DNA of 41,937 nt, from the NCBI GenBank assembly GCA_044225675.1, contig JBGAIH010000039.1:1-41937 (forward strand), in the 5' to 3' direction. The notes under the pieces were generated by a model. The model ran no database searches and was not told where the DNA came from. It worked only from the letters and a program-made list of their open reading frames with translations. The stretch comes from JACMQX01 sp044225675 (lineage in GTDB: Bacteria; Pseudomonadota; Gammaproteobacteria; Burkholderiales; Burkholderiaceae_C). Positions 8,246 through 17,102 of the stretch are shown here, one piece after another (the first letter of the stretch is position 1; the number at the start of each line of letters is the position of its first letter). Position numbers and translations under genes: made by a program.

Positions 8246-8878
8246 TCAGCGCGCCAGGATCGGGAACAGCTTGCCCAGGCCGTCGGCCATGACTTCGACG
8301 GCGAGCGCGGCCAGGATCAGACCCATCAGCCGGGTCATGACGTTGATGCCCGTCTTGCCCAGCACGCGCGCAATCGGGGTGGCCAGCGAAAAGCACACCG
8401 CCGTGGCCAGGCCGATCACCACGCCGTAGGCCACCAGCGTGCCCAGCTGCAGGAAGGTCTTGGCCTTGTCGGCGTAGATGACCATCGTCGACATGGTGGC
8501 CGGTCCCGTCAGCAGCGGAATCGTGAGGGGCACCACGGCGATGCTGGCGCCCATGGCGGCCTTCTCGGCACCTTCCTCCATCTCGTTGGTGTTGGCCTTG
8601 GCCTCGGCCGGCTGGGCGTTGAGCATGTTCAGCGCGCTGATGAGCAGCAGCATGCCGCCGCCAACCTGGAAGCTGGCCAGCGAGATGCTGAAGAACTCCA
8701 GGATCTTCAGCCCCAGCAGCGCGCTGCCGGCAATCACGAGGAAGGCGGTGAAGGACGAGATCCAGATGGTGCGCTGGCGCTGCGCGCGGGAAAAGCCTTC
8801 GGTGTAGTGGATGAAGAAGGGAACGATGGCAAAGGGATTGACGATGGCCAGCAACGTGATGAGCGGCTTGAGGTCCAT
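8246..8878 (-). CDS. MarC family integral membrane protein
   Basis: The 210 aa product has about six membrane segments and the family features AIVNPFAIVPFFIHYTEG near the N-terminus and PLTIPLLTGPATMSTMV in the middle. MarC proteins were first linked to multiple antibiotic resistance, but that link has been withdrawn and their function is unknown. The ATG at 8878 lies two bases after the SDR stop, so the two genes form one transcription unit. A much longer open frame continues upstream through the SDR gene on another reading frame and is not coding. It is convergent with the cyclic-nucleotide-binding gene; the 39-base gap is GC rich with a GGCCGC/GCGGCC dyad that could form a hairpin. Confidence 0.9.
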   Translation of the reverse strand: MDLKPLITLLAIVNPFAIVPFFIHYTEGFSRAQRQRTIWISSFTAFLVIAGSALLGLKILEFFSISLASFQVGGGMLLLISALNMLNAQPAEAKANTNEMEEGAEKAAMGASIAVVPLTIPLLTGPATMSTMVIYADKAKTFLQLGTLVAYGVVIGLATAVCFSLATPIARVLGKTGINVMTRLMGLILAALAVEVMADGLGKLFPILAR

Positions 8879-8880
8879 GG

Positions 8881-9627
8881 TCAGCGCCCGCCCGAGACGT
8901 CGATCAGGGCCATGGTGGTGTAGCTGGCCGCGTCGGACATCAGCCACAGGATGGCCTGGGCCACCTCGTCGGCCTGGCCGCCGCGTTGCATCGGCACCTG
9001 GTGCGACAGGTCCTTCACCCGGTCGGGCAGGCCGCCGGAGGCATGGATCTCGGTCTCGATCAGCCCGGGCCGCACCGCATTGACGCGAATGCCTTCCGCC
9101 GCCACCTCCTTGGCCAGCCCGATGGTGAACACGTCGATGGCGCCCTTGGCCGCCGCATAGTCCACATACTGGCCCGGCGAGCCGAGCCGCGCGGCCGCGC
9201 TGGAGAGGTTGACGATGGCGCCGCCCGCGCCGCCGTGCTTTGTGCTCATGCGCCGGACGGCCTCGCGCGCGCACAGCATGGAGCCGATGACGTTGATGTC
9301 GAACATGCGCTTCCACCGCGCCACGCTCATCTGGTCGATGCGGGCGCTGACGTCGACCACGCCGGCGTTGTTGACCAGGGCGGTGAGGCGGCCGAGCTTG
9401 GCGTCGACTTTCTCGAACATCGCCAGCACCTGGGCTTCGTCGGCGACGTCGGCCTGCACGGTGATGGCCGTGCCGCCGCTGGCGCGGATCTGGCGGACCA
9501 CCTCGTCGGCGGCCAGCGAGTTGGCCGTGTAGTTCACGGCGACCGCATAGCCCTGCCGGGCCGCCGCCAGCGCCGTGGCGGCGCCGATGCCGCGGCTGCC
9601 GCCCGTGACCAGTACGATCCTGTCCAT
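8881..9627 (-). CDS. SDR family oxidoreductase
   Basis: The 248 aa product is a classical short-chain dehydrogenase/reductase. It has the nucleotide-binding motif TGGSRGIG (about residues 8-15), NNAGVV, the catalytic Ser in NLSSAA and YAAAK (Tyr-xxx-Lys), then NAVRPGLIETEIH. It probably uses NAD(P)H, but the substrate cannot be told. ATG 9627 follows AGGAGGCGGG at correct spacing; an in-frame TTG nine codons upstream is less likely. It is followed two bases later by marC. Confidence 0.93.
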   Translation of the reverse strand: MDRIVLVTGGSRGIGAATALAAARQGYAVAVNYTANSLAADEVVRQIRASGGTAITVQADVADEAQVLAMFEKVDAKLGRLTALVNNAGVVDVSARIDQMSVARWKRMFDINVIGSMLCAREAVRRMSTKHGGAGGAIVNLSSAAARLGSPGQYVDYAAAKGAIDVFTIGLAKEVAAEGIRVNAVRPGLIETEIHASGGLPDRVKDLSHQVPMQRGGQADEVAQAILWLMSDAASYTTMALIDVSGGR

Positions 9628-9736
9628 GTCCCGCCTCCTGCGCAAAGTTCTCAATCCGGTTACAAACCAGCATTACAGCATCACGGGCTTCAGCCGGCAT
9701 CCGGGCCGGCCTGAGCCTTCCTGAAGGAGACACGAC

Positions 9737-10336
9737 TTGAGCCACACCGTGGATTACTACTTTGCGCCGCAGAGTCCCTGGACCTATCTGGGCCATGCCC
9801 GATTCGCCGACATGGTCCGGGCCACCGGGGCGCGGGTGCGCGTTCTGCCGGTCGACCTGGGTCAGGTGTTTCCGGTTTCCGGCGGGTTGCCTCTGGGCAA
9901 GCGCGCGCCGCAGCGGCAGGCCTACCGGCTGGTGGAACTGGACCGCTTCTCGCGGCATCTCGGCGTGCCGATGGTGGTGCAGCCGCGCTTCTTCCCCGTG
10001 GACGCCAACCCGGCCGCGCTGCTCATCATCGCGGTCGACCGGGCCGACGGAACCGAGGCTGCCATGCGGCTGAGCGCCGCCGTGTTCGCTGCCGTGTGGG
10101 CGCAGGAGCGCGACATCGCAGCCGAGGCCACGCTGGCCGAGCTGCTGGCCGGCTGCGGCCTGGAGGCGGCGCGCCTTTCGGAGTCGAAGTCGCCCGAGGT
10201 GGCTGCCGCTTACGCGGCCAACACCCAGGCCGCCATTGACGCCGGCGTGTTCGGTGCGCCAAGCTACGTGGTGGACGGCGAAATGTTCTGGGGCCAGGAC
10301 CGGCTCGACTTCGTGGAGCGCAAGCTTCTGACCTGA
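9737..10336 (+). CDS. 2-hydroxychromene-2-carboxylate isomerase / DsbA-fold protein
   Basis: The 199 aa product has the thioredoxin-like kappa-GST/HCCA isomerase fold: VDYYFAPQSPWTYLGHARFADM at the start, with SPWT where DsbA has CPxC, and the C-terminal GVFGAPSYVVDGEMFWGQDRLDFVE signature. Family members isomerise aromatic ring-cleavage intermediates with glutathione, but many have unknown substrates. The likely start is TTG at 9737, eight bases after GAAGGAGA; no ATG fits. It is divergent from the SDR gene, with 109 bases between, and followed by a dienelactone hydrolase-like gene, so an aromatic or detoxification role is possible. Confidence 0.88.
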   Translation: MSHTVDYYFAPQSPWTYLGHARFADMVRATGARVRVLPVDLGQVFPVSGGLPLGKRAPQRQAYRLVELDRFSRHLGVPMVVQPRFFPVDANPAALLIIAVDRADGTEAAMRLSAAVFAAVWAQERDIAAEATLAELLAGCGLEAARLSESKSPEVAAAYAANTQAAIDAGVFGAPSYVVDGEMFWGQDRLDFVERKLLT

Positions 10337-10385
10337 TCTTTCATTCGCAACTTCCGATATTCACCATTTCCGAGGAGCATTCAGC

Positions 10386-11069
10386 ATGGGCAAATTCATC
10401 GACCTCACGGCCGCCGACGGCTTTTTCTTTCCCGCCTACGTGGCCGAGCCGGCCGGCAAGGCCAAGGGCGGCGTCGTGGTGATCCAGGAGATCTTCGGCG
10501 TCAACGACCACATCCGCGCCGTGGCCGACGGCTATGCGAAGGAGGGCTACCTCGCGGTGGCGCCGGCCGCGTTCCACCGGGTGAAGCAGAACGTCGAGCT
10601 GGGCTACACCACCGAGGACATGAATGCGGGCTTCGCGCTCAAGACGGCCGTGGAAGCCCTGCCGGCGCCCGGTGTGCTGCAGGACATCCAGGCCGCCGTG
10701 AACCACGCGGCGCAAGCCGGCAAGGTGGGCGTGGTCGGCTACTGCTGGGGCGGCCTGCTGACCTGGCGCTCGGCCTGCCTGGTGGACGGCATCGCGGCGG
10801 CGGCGCCCTACTATGGCGGCGGCGTGACCACCGAGGCCGAGATCGCGCGGCGGCCTCGCTGCCCCGTGCTGGCGCATTTCGGCGAGCAGGACCACTGGAT
10901 TCCGATGGACACCGTCGAGGCCTTCAGGACGGCGCACCCGGAGGTCGAAGTCCATGTCTATGCAGCCAACCACGGCTTCAACTGCGACCAGCGCGGCTCC
11001 TACGACGAGGCGGCAGCGAAGCTGGCGCGCGAGCGCACGCTGGCCTTCTTCGCCAAGCATCTGACCTGA
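10386..11069 (+). CDS. Dienelactone hydrolase family protein
   Basis: The 227 aa alpha/beta hydrolase has the dienelactone hydrolase triad: Cys120 in GYCWGG, Asp in FGEQDHWIP and His in ANHGFNCD. The N-terminal VVVIQEIFGVNDHIR carries the conserved Glu. The prototype opens dienelactone in chlorocatechol breakdown; housekeeping paralogues such as this one usually have unknown substrates. GAGGAG precedes ATG 10386 by eight bases. It lies 49 bases after the isomerase gene and 11 bases before the amidohydrolase gene, so these may be one unit. Confidence 0.92.
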   Translation: MGKFIDLTAADGFFFPAYVAEPAGKAKGGVVVIQEIFGVNDHIRAVADGYAKEGYLAVAPAAFHRVKQNVELGYTTEDMNAGFALKTAVEALPAPGVLQDIQAAVNHAAQAGKVGVVGYCWGGLLTWRSACLVDGIAAAAPYYGGGVTTEAEIARRPRCPVLAHFGEQDHWIPMDTVEAFRTAHPEVEVHVYAANHGFNCDQRGSYDEAAAKLARERTLAFFAKHLT

Positions 11070-11080
11070 GGCGTCGCGCC

Positions 11081-12016
11081 ATGCCTGCGCGCGCGCGCCG
11101 ACTTCTTCCCCGGAGTCTGCCCCGGGCTCTTGCGTGGGGACTGACTTGCGTGACGGCCCTGGCCGCTTTCACGGCGGGCCAGGCGCGGGCCGCCGACTAC
11201 AGCGGTCCGCTGTTCGACGCGCACCTGCACTACAACGAGGAGGCCTGGAACGGCCGCTCCGGCCCCTATCCGCCCGCCGACGTGCTGGCGCGCATGCAGC
11301 GCAACGGGGTGCGGGCCATCATCGCCAATTCGCGGCCGAATGAAGGCACGCGGCTGCTGGCGGCCAGCGAGCTGACGCGCAAGGCGGGCGTGACGGTGGT
11401 GCCGTTCATCCGCCTCTACCGCAACCGCGCCGATTACAACAACTGGTTTCGCGACGAGACCATCTACGAGATGGTGCAGGCGGAGTTCGCGCGCGGAACG
11501 GCCGCTGGCGCCTACAAGGGCATCGGCGAGTTCCACCTCTACGACAGCGGCAATGCCAACGGCCCGGTGGCCAGAAAGCTCATGGCGTTCGCCGAGGAGA
11601 AGAATCTGGCGGTGCTCGCGCATGTGGATGACGTCGCCATCGACCTGCTCATGGCCGCGACGCCATCGCGCGGCCAGAAGGCGAAGCTGATCTGGGCCCA
11701 CACGGGCATCGGCGGTGCATCGGCGGCGCGCGTGAACGAGCTGATGCTCAAGTATCCCAACCTCATCGGCGAGCTGTCCTATCGTCCGGGCCTCACCTGC
11801 GAAGGCGGGCGGCTGTGCGCCGAGTGGCGCGAACTCGTGCTGCGCTATCCGGGGCGGTTCATGATCGGCTCGGACACCTGGATCAACGCCCGCTGGGAAC
11901 AGTACGACGAGCTGATGAAGGGCTACCGGACCTGGCTCGGCGACCTGCCGCCCGACGTGGCGCAGAAGGTGGCCTGGGGCAATGGCGCCAGCCTCTTTGG
12001 CGTCGCGCTGCGCTGA
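11081..12016 (+). CDS. Exported amidohydrolase-type metal-dependent hydrolase
   Basis: The 311 aa product begins with an arginine-rich signal peptide of about 37 residues ending AGQARA. A TIM-barrel amidohydrolase follows, with the metal-binding FDAHLHYN near residue 46, later conserved histidines in LAVLAHVDD and LIWAHTGIGG, and an Asp in MIGSDTWI. This is the pattern of amidohydrolase_2-type proteins. Export to the periplasm is inferred from the signal. GAGGCG lies eight bases before ATG. It is 11 bases downstream of the dienelactone hydrolase gene. The substrate is unknown. Confidence 0.85.
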   Translation: MPARARRLLPRSLPRALAWGLTCVTALAAFTAGQARAADYSGPLFDAHLHYNEEAWNGRSGPYPPADVLARMQRNGVRAIIANSRPNEGTRLLAASELTRKAGVTVVPFIRLYRNRADYNNWFRDETIYEMVQAEFARGTAAGAYKGIGEFHLYDSGNANGPVARKLMAFAEEKNLAVLAHVDDVAIDLLMAATPSRGQKAKLIWAHTGIGGASAARVNELMLKYPNLIGELSYRPGLTCEGGRLCAEWRELVLRYPGRFMIGSDTWINARWEQYDELMKGYRTWLGDLPPDVAQKVAWGNGASLFGVALR

Positions 12017-12046
12017 GCAGCCCTGCGACAACGACTGAACGCCTGC

Positions 12047-12697
12047 ATGCTTCACCTCTATCACTACCCCAGCACGGCGGCCATGGTGCCGCACATCGTG
12101 CTCGAAGAAATCGGTGCGCCGTTCACGCTGGTGCATGTGGACCGGCAGGTGGATGCCCACCGCAAGCCGGACTATCTCCGGATCAATCCCAACGGGCTGA
12201 TCCCGGCGCTGGCCGATGGCGATCTGGTGCTCTACGAGACCGCAGCGATCTGCCTGTACCTGGCCGAGAAATTCCCCGCCGCGCAGCTGTTGCCACCCCC
12301 AGCGACGGCGGCGCGTGCGCATGCCTACAAGTGGCTGATGTGGCTGACGAACACGCTGCAGACAGCGCTCATCATGTATTTCTATCCGGACCGCTACGTG
12401 CAGCCCGGCAACGCGTCGGGATCGGCCGAGGTCAAGGCGATGGCGGAGCAGCGGATCGGCGGACTGCTCGATCAGCTGGACGCCCAGCTCGCAGGTCATG
12501 GCGGTTCGTGGTTCATGGGGACGGAGCATGGCGTGCTGGATCCCTATGTGCTGACGCTGTGCCGCTGGACACGCAATTTCAGCACGCCTGCGGCCCGTAC
12601 CCGGTCGCACCTCGGGCCTTATCTCCAGCGCATGCTCGAGCGGCCTGCGGTGCAACGCGCCTTCGCGACCGAGGGCATCCGGCCGCCGCTGGTCTGA
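12047..12697 (+). CDS. Glutathione S-transferase family protein
   Basis: The 216 aa product has an N-terminal thioredoxin-like domain, with HYPSTAAMVPHIVLEEI, the cis-proline motif GLIPAL and the glutathione-binding LYETAAICLYL. The all-helical C-terminal domain carries DPYVLTLCRWTRN. It resembles beta/nu-type bacterial GSTs. Ser-Thr at residues 9-10 may provide the catalytic hydroxyl, as no Cys is present there. It begins 30 bases after the amidohydrolase stop with no strong ribosome binding site and is convergent with corA, only 11 bases apart. Confidence 0.9.
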   Translation: MLHLYHYPSTAAMVPHIVLEEIGAPFTLVHVDRQVDAHRKPDYLRINPNGLIPALADGDLVLYETAAICLYLAEKFPAAQLLPPPATAARAHAYKWLMWLTNTLQTALIMYFYPDRYVQPGNASGSAEVKAMAEQRIGGLLDQLDAQLAGHGGSWFMGTEHGVLDPYVLTLCRWTRNFSTPAARTRSHLGPYLQRMLERPAVQRAFATEGIRPPLV

Positions 12698-12708
12698 GCC
12701 GCCGCGCG

Positions 12709-13803
12709 TCAGCGGCCGCTGCGCGCGAGGTACTTCTTGCGCCAGAACACGACCACGAGCACGAGTGCAATGGCGCCCATGGCACCCATCGCCCACCAGA
12801 ATCCGGTTTCGCTGTGGACCAGGGGAATGAACTCGAAGTTCATCCCGAAGATGCCCGCGATGAGGTTCAGCGGCAGGAAGACCGCCGTCAGCGTGGTGAG
12901 CGTGCGCATGATGTCGTTCGTGCGGTTGCTCTGGGCGCTGAAGTGCATCTGCACGGCGGTCTCGGCGTTCTGCTCGAGGCGCTGCACATGATGGACGACG
13001 CGTTCGATGTGCTCCAGCACGTCGCGGCTGCGGACATTGAGCAGTTCGCGCTCGCGCCGTGCCGGCGGCGTCGCGGGCTCCGGCCAGGTCTCGAGGGCAT
13101 CGATCCAGTCCTGGATGGCCGAGCGCTGGTCTTCGCAGATCTCGTCGAGCTGATGCAGCGTGATCCGCGCATCCATCAGCGCGGACCAGTTGTTGAAGCG
13201 GCTGCGCGGCAGCAGCAGTTCGGCCTGCCAGTGATCGAGCTGGCGCGAGAGTTCCCGCCGCAGTTCCAGGTAGCCGTCGACGATCTGGTTCACGATGCGC
13301 AGCATCAGGTCCGCCGGGCTCGCCGGCAGGCGCGAGCCGGCATTGCGGGTTTCCGGGGCCGCGGCCGATTGAAGGCGGGCCGCATAGGCATCGCGGACCG
13401 CGCAGTCCGACGGATGGACGCTGAGCAGGACGCGGTCGAACAGCGCGAAACCCACGGGGCTGGTGTCGATGCGGCGCAGGACGACGGGCCCGCTGCGTCG
13501 GGGCGCGGAGTCCGGCGCCCCGTCCGCAGCCGTCTGGGCCGCCGCGAGGCGGCGGAACACCAGCACGTCGTATTGCGAGGTGTAGTCGTAGTGCGATGGC
13601 AGCTGCGCATTGAGCAGGTCCGACACGTGCAGGTCGACGATCTGCGTGCCGCACAAAGCCTGCAGCGTGGCCTGCACGCTGCCCAGCTCGCGCTCGAATT
13701 CGGCTCGTGCGCAGGAGATCCAGACGAAGCCGGCCTCGGGGAGCGTGGCCGGCAGGTCGGCGCTTTCGCTGACGCCCGGGCCGCTGAAGTGAAAGACCCG
13801 CAT
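12709..13803 (-). CDS. corA: CorA/ZntB family magnesium or divalent cation transporter
   Basis: The 364 aa product has the long acidic cytoplasmic N-terminal domain and two C-terminal membrane helices. The signature GMN occurs as IFGMNFEFIP after the first helix. These proteins form pentameric channels for Mg2+, Co2+ or Zn2+; the metal is not decidable here. The gene starts seven bases after the hemB stop, so both are read from the hemB side. An insert after residue 80, rich in Ala, Pro and Arg, makes it somewhat longer than E. coli CorA (316 aa). Confidence 0.9.
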   Translation of the reverse strand: MRVFHFSGPGVSESADLPATLPEAGFVWISCARAEFERELGSVQATLQALCGTQIVDLHVSDLLNAQLPSHYDYTSQYDVLVFRRLAAAQTAADGAPDSAPRRSGPVVLRRIDTSPVGFALFDRVLLSVHPSDCAVRDAYAARLQSAAAPETRNAGSRLPASPADLMLRIVNQIVDGYLELRRELSRQLDHWQAELLLPRSRFNNWSALMDARITLHQLDEICEDQRSAIQDWIDALETWPEPATPPARRERELLNVRSRDVLEHIERVVHHVQRLEQNAETAVQMHFSAQSNRTNDIMRTLTTLTAVFLPLNLIAGIFGMNFEFIPLVHSETGFWWAMGAMGAIALVLVVVFWRKKYLARSGR

Positions 13804-13810
13804 GCAGCGC

Positions 13811-14815
<1,005 letters not shown>

Positions 14816-14917
14816 GTCGAAAATTGTGCCTGATCGGCGGCCGTTGTGGCGCGTGTGGCGTCGCTCGTGAGTCAGGGCAAGGTCAGTTTTTTGCATCGTA
14901 AAGATCGCCGTGGCCTC

Positions 14918-14946
14918 TTGAAACTCGAAGGGTGGTTTGCTAAATT
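14918..14946 (+). promoter_or_regulatory. Strong sigma-70 promoter for the 14953-15051 small RNA
   Basis: TTGAAA (14918-14923) and TAAATT (14941-14946) are exactly 17 bases apart, and the -10 is preceded by TGC (14938-14940), giving an extended -10. This is the best sigma-70 match seen in the window. Transcription should start near 14953. It points towards the small RNA and hemJ, away from hemB. Confidence 0.7.
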
Positions 14947-14952
14947 ACAGCC

Positions 14953-15051
14953 GGGCAGTTCGCTGCCCCCCGCTTTTCCTCCCTGAGCGGGTGCCTTGAT
15001 GTGTGACAGCAAAAAGGCTTCCCACCCCGGTCCCTGACCGGGGTTTTTTTT
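14953..15051 (+). ncRNA. Putative small RNA of about 99 nt between hemB and hemJ
   Basis: The predicted transcript begins at the first hairpin and ends at an intrinsic terminator. Four stem-loops can be drawn: GGGCAG-UUCG-CUGCCC (14953-14968); CCCGCU/AGCGGG (14969-14974 with 14986-14991) with loop UUUCCUCCCUG; GCCUU/AAGGC (14993-14997 with 15014-15018); and the terminator (15025-15043). The CCUCCC in the second loop is anti-Shine-Dalgarno-like, a feature of several base-pairing sRNA families, including the so-called cuckoo or CcsR-like RNAs. There is no open reading frame of note. It could instead be an attenuated leader of hemJ, which starts 74 bases downstream, but hemJ has its own -10-like element. 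The function is unknown. Confidence 0.6.
15025..15051 (+). terminator. Intrinsic terminator of the small RNA
   Basis: CCCCGGTC (15025-15032) pairs perfectly with GACCGGGG (15036-15043) over a three-base loop and is followed by eight T residues (15044-15051). It faces right and is the strongest terminator in the window. Confidence 0.9.
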
Positions 15052-15112
15052 GCCGCGCGCAGACGGGACACGAAGGCGGCACACAAAGACGGCATATACG
15101 GCAGTCCGTGGC

Positions 15113-15118
15113 TACACT
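15113..15118 (+). promoter_or_regulatory. -10-like element just before hemJ
   Basis: TACACT at 15113-15118 ends six bases before the hemJ ATG (15125). A start of transcription at or next to the A of the ATG would give a leaderless mRNA. No clear -35 and no Shine-Dalgarno sequence are visible. Confidence 0.35.
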
Positions 15119-15124
15119 CGACCC

Positions 15125-15565
15125 ATGCTCTGGGTCAAATCGTTTCACATCGTCTTTGTAGCCAGCTGGTTTGCGGGGCTTTTCTATCTGCCCCGGATCT
15201 TCGTGAACCTGGCGCAGATTCCCCGGGACGTTCCATCCGACTCGGTGCGCGAGCGGGAGCGGCTGCTGCTGATGGCGCGCAAGCTGATGCGCTTCATGAC
15301 CTTGCTTGCAGTGCCCGCGATCGTGCTGGGTGCATGGCTCTGGCTGGGGTATGGCATCGGACGCGGTCCGGGCAATGGCTGGATGCATGCGAAGCTGCTG
15401 GTGGTAGCTCTGGCGCTTGGCTATCACCATGCCTGCGGCGTGCTGCTGCGCAAATTTGCGAGCAACCGCAATGAGCGCAGCCACGTCTTCTATCGCTGGT
15501 TCAACGAGGTGCCGGTGCTGCTGCTGCTCGCGGCCGTGATTCTGGTGGTGGTCAAGCCGTTCTGA
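15125..15565 (+). CDS. hemJ: HemJ-type protoporphyrinogen IX oxidase (UPF0093/CopD-like)
   Basis: The 146 aa membrane protein has about four transmembrane helices and the HemJ pattern: KSFHIVFVASWFAGLFYLPRIFV at residues 5-27 with conserved His8, and WMHAKLL at 86-92 with conserved Lys90. HemJ oxidises protoporphyrinogen IX to protoporphyrin IX, the penultimate step of heme synthesis, and is usually about 142 aa. Its place beside hemB, on the opposite strand, supports this. ATG 15125 is chosen because an upstream in-frame start would run through the sRNA terminator region. The VanZ-like gene follows after 13 bases. Confidence 0.85.
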   Translation: MLWVKSFHIVFVASWFAGLFYLPRIFVNLAQIPRDVPSDSVRERERLLLMARKLMRFMTLLAVPAIVLGAWLWLGYGIGRGPGNGWMHAKLLVVALALGYHHACGVLLRKFASNRNERSHVFYRWFNEVPVLLLLAAVILVVVKPF

Positions 15566-15578
15566 CGGCGCCGCGCCG

Positions 15579-16697
15579 ATGCACAAGTCCTCGGCCTGGC
15601 CTCTCGCGCTTGCCTATGCGGCGCTCATCGTCTATGCGAGCCTCTACCCCTTCGGGGACTGGCGCGATCAGGGCATTTCGCCATGGTCGTTCCTGACGGC
15701 GCACCTGCCTCGGTACTGGACGGGATTTGACGTCACGGCCAACGTGCTGGGCTACGCGCCGCTGGGCTTTCTTCTGGCTCTGAGTGGCCTGGGCAGTGCA
15801 GGCACCTGGTCACGTCGTCGCCCGGTGACGGCTGCCGTCATCGGCGCCGGGCTGCTGTCGCTGACCATGGAGACCTTGCAGAGCTACCTGCCGGTGCGTG
15901 TGGCGTCCAATGTCGATCTGGCATTGAACATCCTGGGCGCCTGGGGCGGGGCGGTCGTGGCGTGGCTGTTCGCCCTGACGGGTGCCGTGGACCGTTGGGG
16001 CCGTGTGCGTGAGCGCTGGTTCGTGGCGGAGTCCCGCGGTGCCGTGGTGCTGCTGGCGCTGTGGCCGCTGGCACTTCTTTTTCCTGCGGCCCTGCCCTTC
16101 GGGCTGGGCCAGGTGCTCGAACGTCTCGAAGAGGCGCTGGCCGAGATGCTGCAGGACACGCCGTTTCTGGAGTGGCTGCCGATGCGCGAGGTGGAGCTGC
16201 AGCCACTCGTGCCGGGTGCGGAAATGTTCTGCGTGATGCTGGGGGCGCTCATTCCGTGCCTTCTCGGATTCAGCGTGCTGCGCGCCCTCCGGCAGCGGGT
16301 GGTGTTCGCCATCGGTTGCCTGGCCGTGGGCGTGGGTGCGACGGCCTTGTCGGCGGCACTCAGTTATGGCCCGGCCCACGCCTGGGCATGGATGAATGCA
16401 CCGGTCATCGTCGGCATCGGCGCTGCGGCGGTGCTGGCGACCCTGATGCTGTTGCTGCCGCGTCGCGGCTGTGCCGCGATTCTGGTGCTGGCTCTGGCGC
16501 TGCACCTGAGTCTGCTGAATCAGGCGCCCACGGGGGCCTACTTCGCCCTGACGCTGCAGACGTGGGAGCAGGGGCGCTTCATCCGCTTCCATGGGCTGGC
16601 CCAGTGGCTCGGCTGGCTCTGGCCGTATGTGACCCTGGTGTATGTGCTGGTGAGGGTGTCCCGGCGTGAAGTCCGGCCATCCGGACACGAACGGTAA
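15579..16697 (+). CDS. VanZ family membrane protein
   Basis: The 372 aa product has an N-terminal VanZ domain (YASLYPFGDWRDQG, then TANVLGYAPLGFLLAL and LTMETLQSYLPVRVASNVDLALNILGA) spanning about residues 10-130. It is followed by several more membrane segments to the end. VanZ in enterococci gives low-level teicoplanin resistance, but most proteobacterial members have unknown roles, possibly in the cell envelope. It is probably co-transcribed with hemJ, as only 13 bases separate them. No strong Shine-Dalgarno sequence is seen. Confidence 0.85.
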   Translation: MHKSSAWPLALAYAALIVYASLYPFGDWRDQGISPWSFLTAHLPRYWTGFDVTANVLGYAPLGFLLALSGLGSAGTWSRRRPVTAAVIGAGLLSLTMETLQSYLPVRVASNVDLALNILGAWGGAVVAWLFALTGAVDRWGRVRERWFVAESRGAVVLLALWPLALLFPAALPFGLGQVLERLEEALAEMLQDTPFLEWLPMREVELQPLVPGAEMFCVMLGALIPCLLGFSVLRALRQRVVFAIGCLAVGVGATALSAALSYGPAHAWAWMNAPVIVGIGAAAVLATLMLLLPRRGCAAILVLALALHLSLLNQAPTGAYFALTLQTWEQGRFIRFHGLAQWLGWLWPYVTLVYVLVRVSRREVRPSGHER

Positions 16698-16714
16698 GCC
16701 GGCGCGAGTCACCC

Positions 16715-16720
16715 TAGAAT
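16715..16720 (+). promoter_or_regulatory. -10-like element just before the [2Fe-2S] protein gene
   Basis: TAGAAT at 16715-16720 ends six bases before ATG 16727, so transcription could begin on the start codon itself. There is no Shine-Dalgarno sequence in the gap. No convincing -35 was found. Confidence 0.35.
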
Positions 16721-16726
16721 CGGCTC

Positions 16727-17077
16727 ATGAGTGAATCGCAGGCCCGGGATCCTTCCTACTACGAGCGGCACATCTTCTTCTGCCTCAACGAGCGCAAGAA
16801 TGGAGAAGACTGCTGTGCCAACCACCACGCCCAGGCGGGATTCGACCGCTGCAAGCAGCAGGTCAAGGCGGCGGGCCTTGCCGGACGGGGCAAGGTGCGG
16901 GTCAACAAGGCGGGCTGTCTCGACCGCTGCGCGGCCGGGCCGGTGGCCGTGGTCTATCCCGAAGCGGTCTGGTACACCTACGTGGACGAACAGGACATCG
17001 ACGAGATCGTCGAGTCCCATTTGAAGAATGGCAAGGTGGTCGAGCGCCTGCTGACGCCTCCGCACCTAGGTCGATGA
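16727..17077 (+). CDS. Thioredoxin-like [2Fe-2S] ferredoxin family protein
   Basis: The 116 aa product resembles NuoE/thioredoxin-like ferredoxins. Cysteines lie in HIFFCLNERKNGEDCC near the N-terminus and in NKAGCLDRCAAGPVAVVYP in the middle, which can hold one [2Fe-2S] cluster. The redox partner is unknown. A TAGAAT hexamer ends six bases before the ATG and no ribosome binding site is seen, so it may be translated from a leaderless mRNA. A GTG-start hydrolase gene follows 25 bases later and is probably in the same unit. Confidence 0.88.
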   Translation: MSESQARDPSYYERHIFFCLNERKNGEDCCANHHAQAGFDRCKQQVKAAGLAGRGKVRVNKAGCLDRCAAGPVAVVYPEAVWYTYVDEQDIDEIVESHLKNGKVVERLLTPPHLGR

Positions 17078-17102
17078 GCCTCAGCTGCCTTCGGCATTCC
17101 AG

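Noticed and set aside
11000..13654. A very long open frame (884 residues) on the minus strand across four genes
   Set aside because: It spans the amidohydrolase, GST and CorA genes in other frames and is only an effect of high GC.
14930..15043. The hemB-hemJ spacer as a 6S RNA
   Set aside because: A few short stretches (TTACAGCC, CCCTGAG) recall 6S RNA, but the order is wrong, the length is too short and the central-bubble hairpin cannot be drawn.
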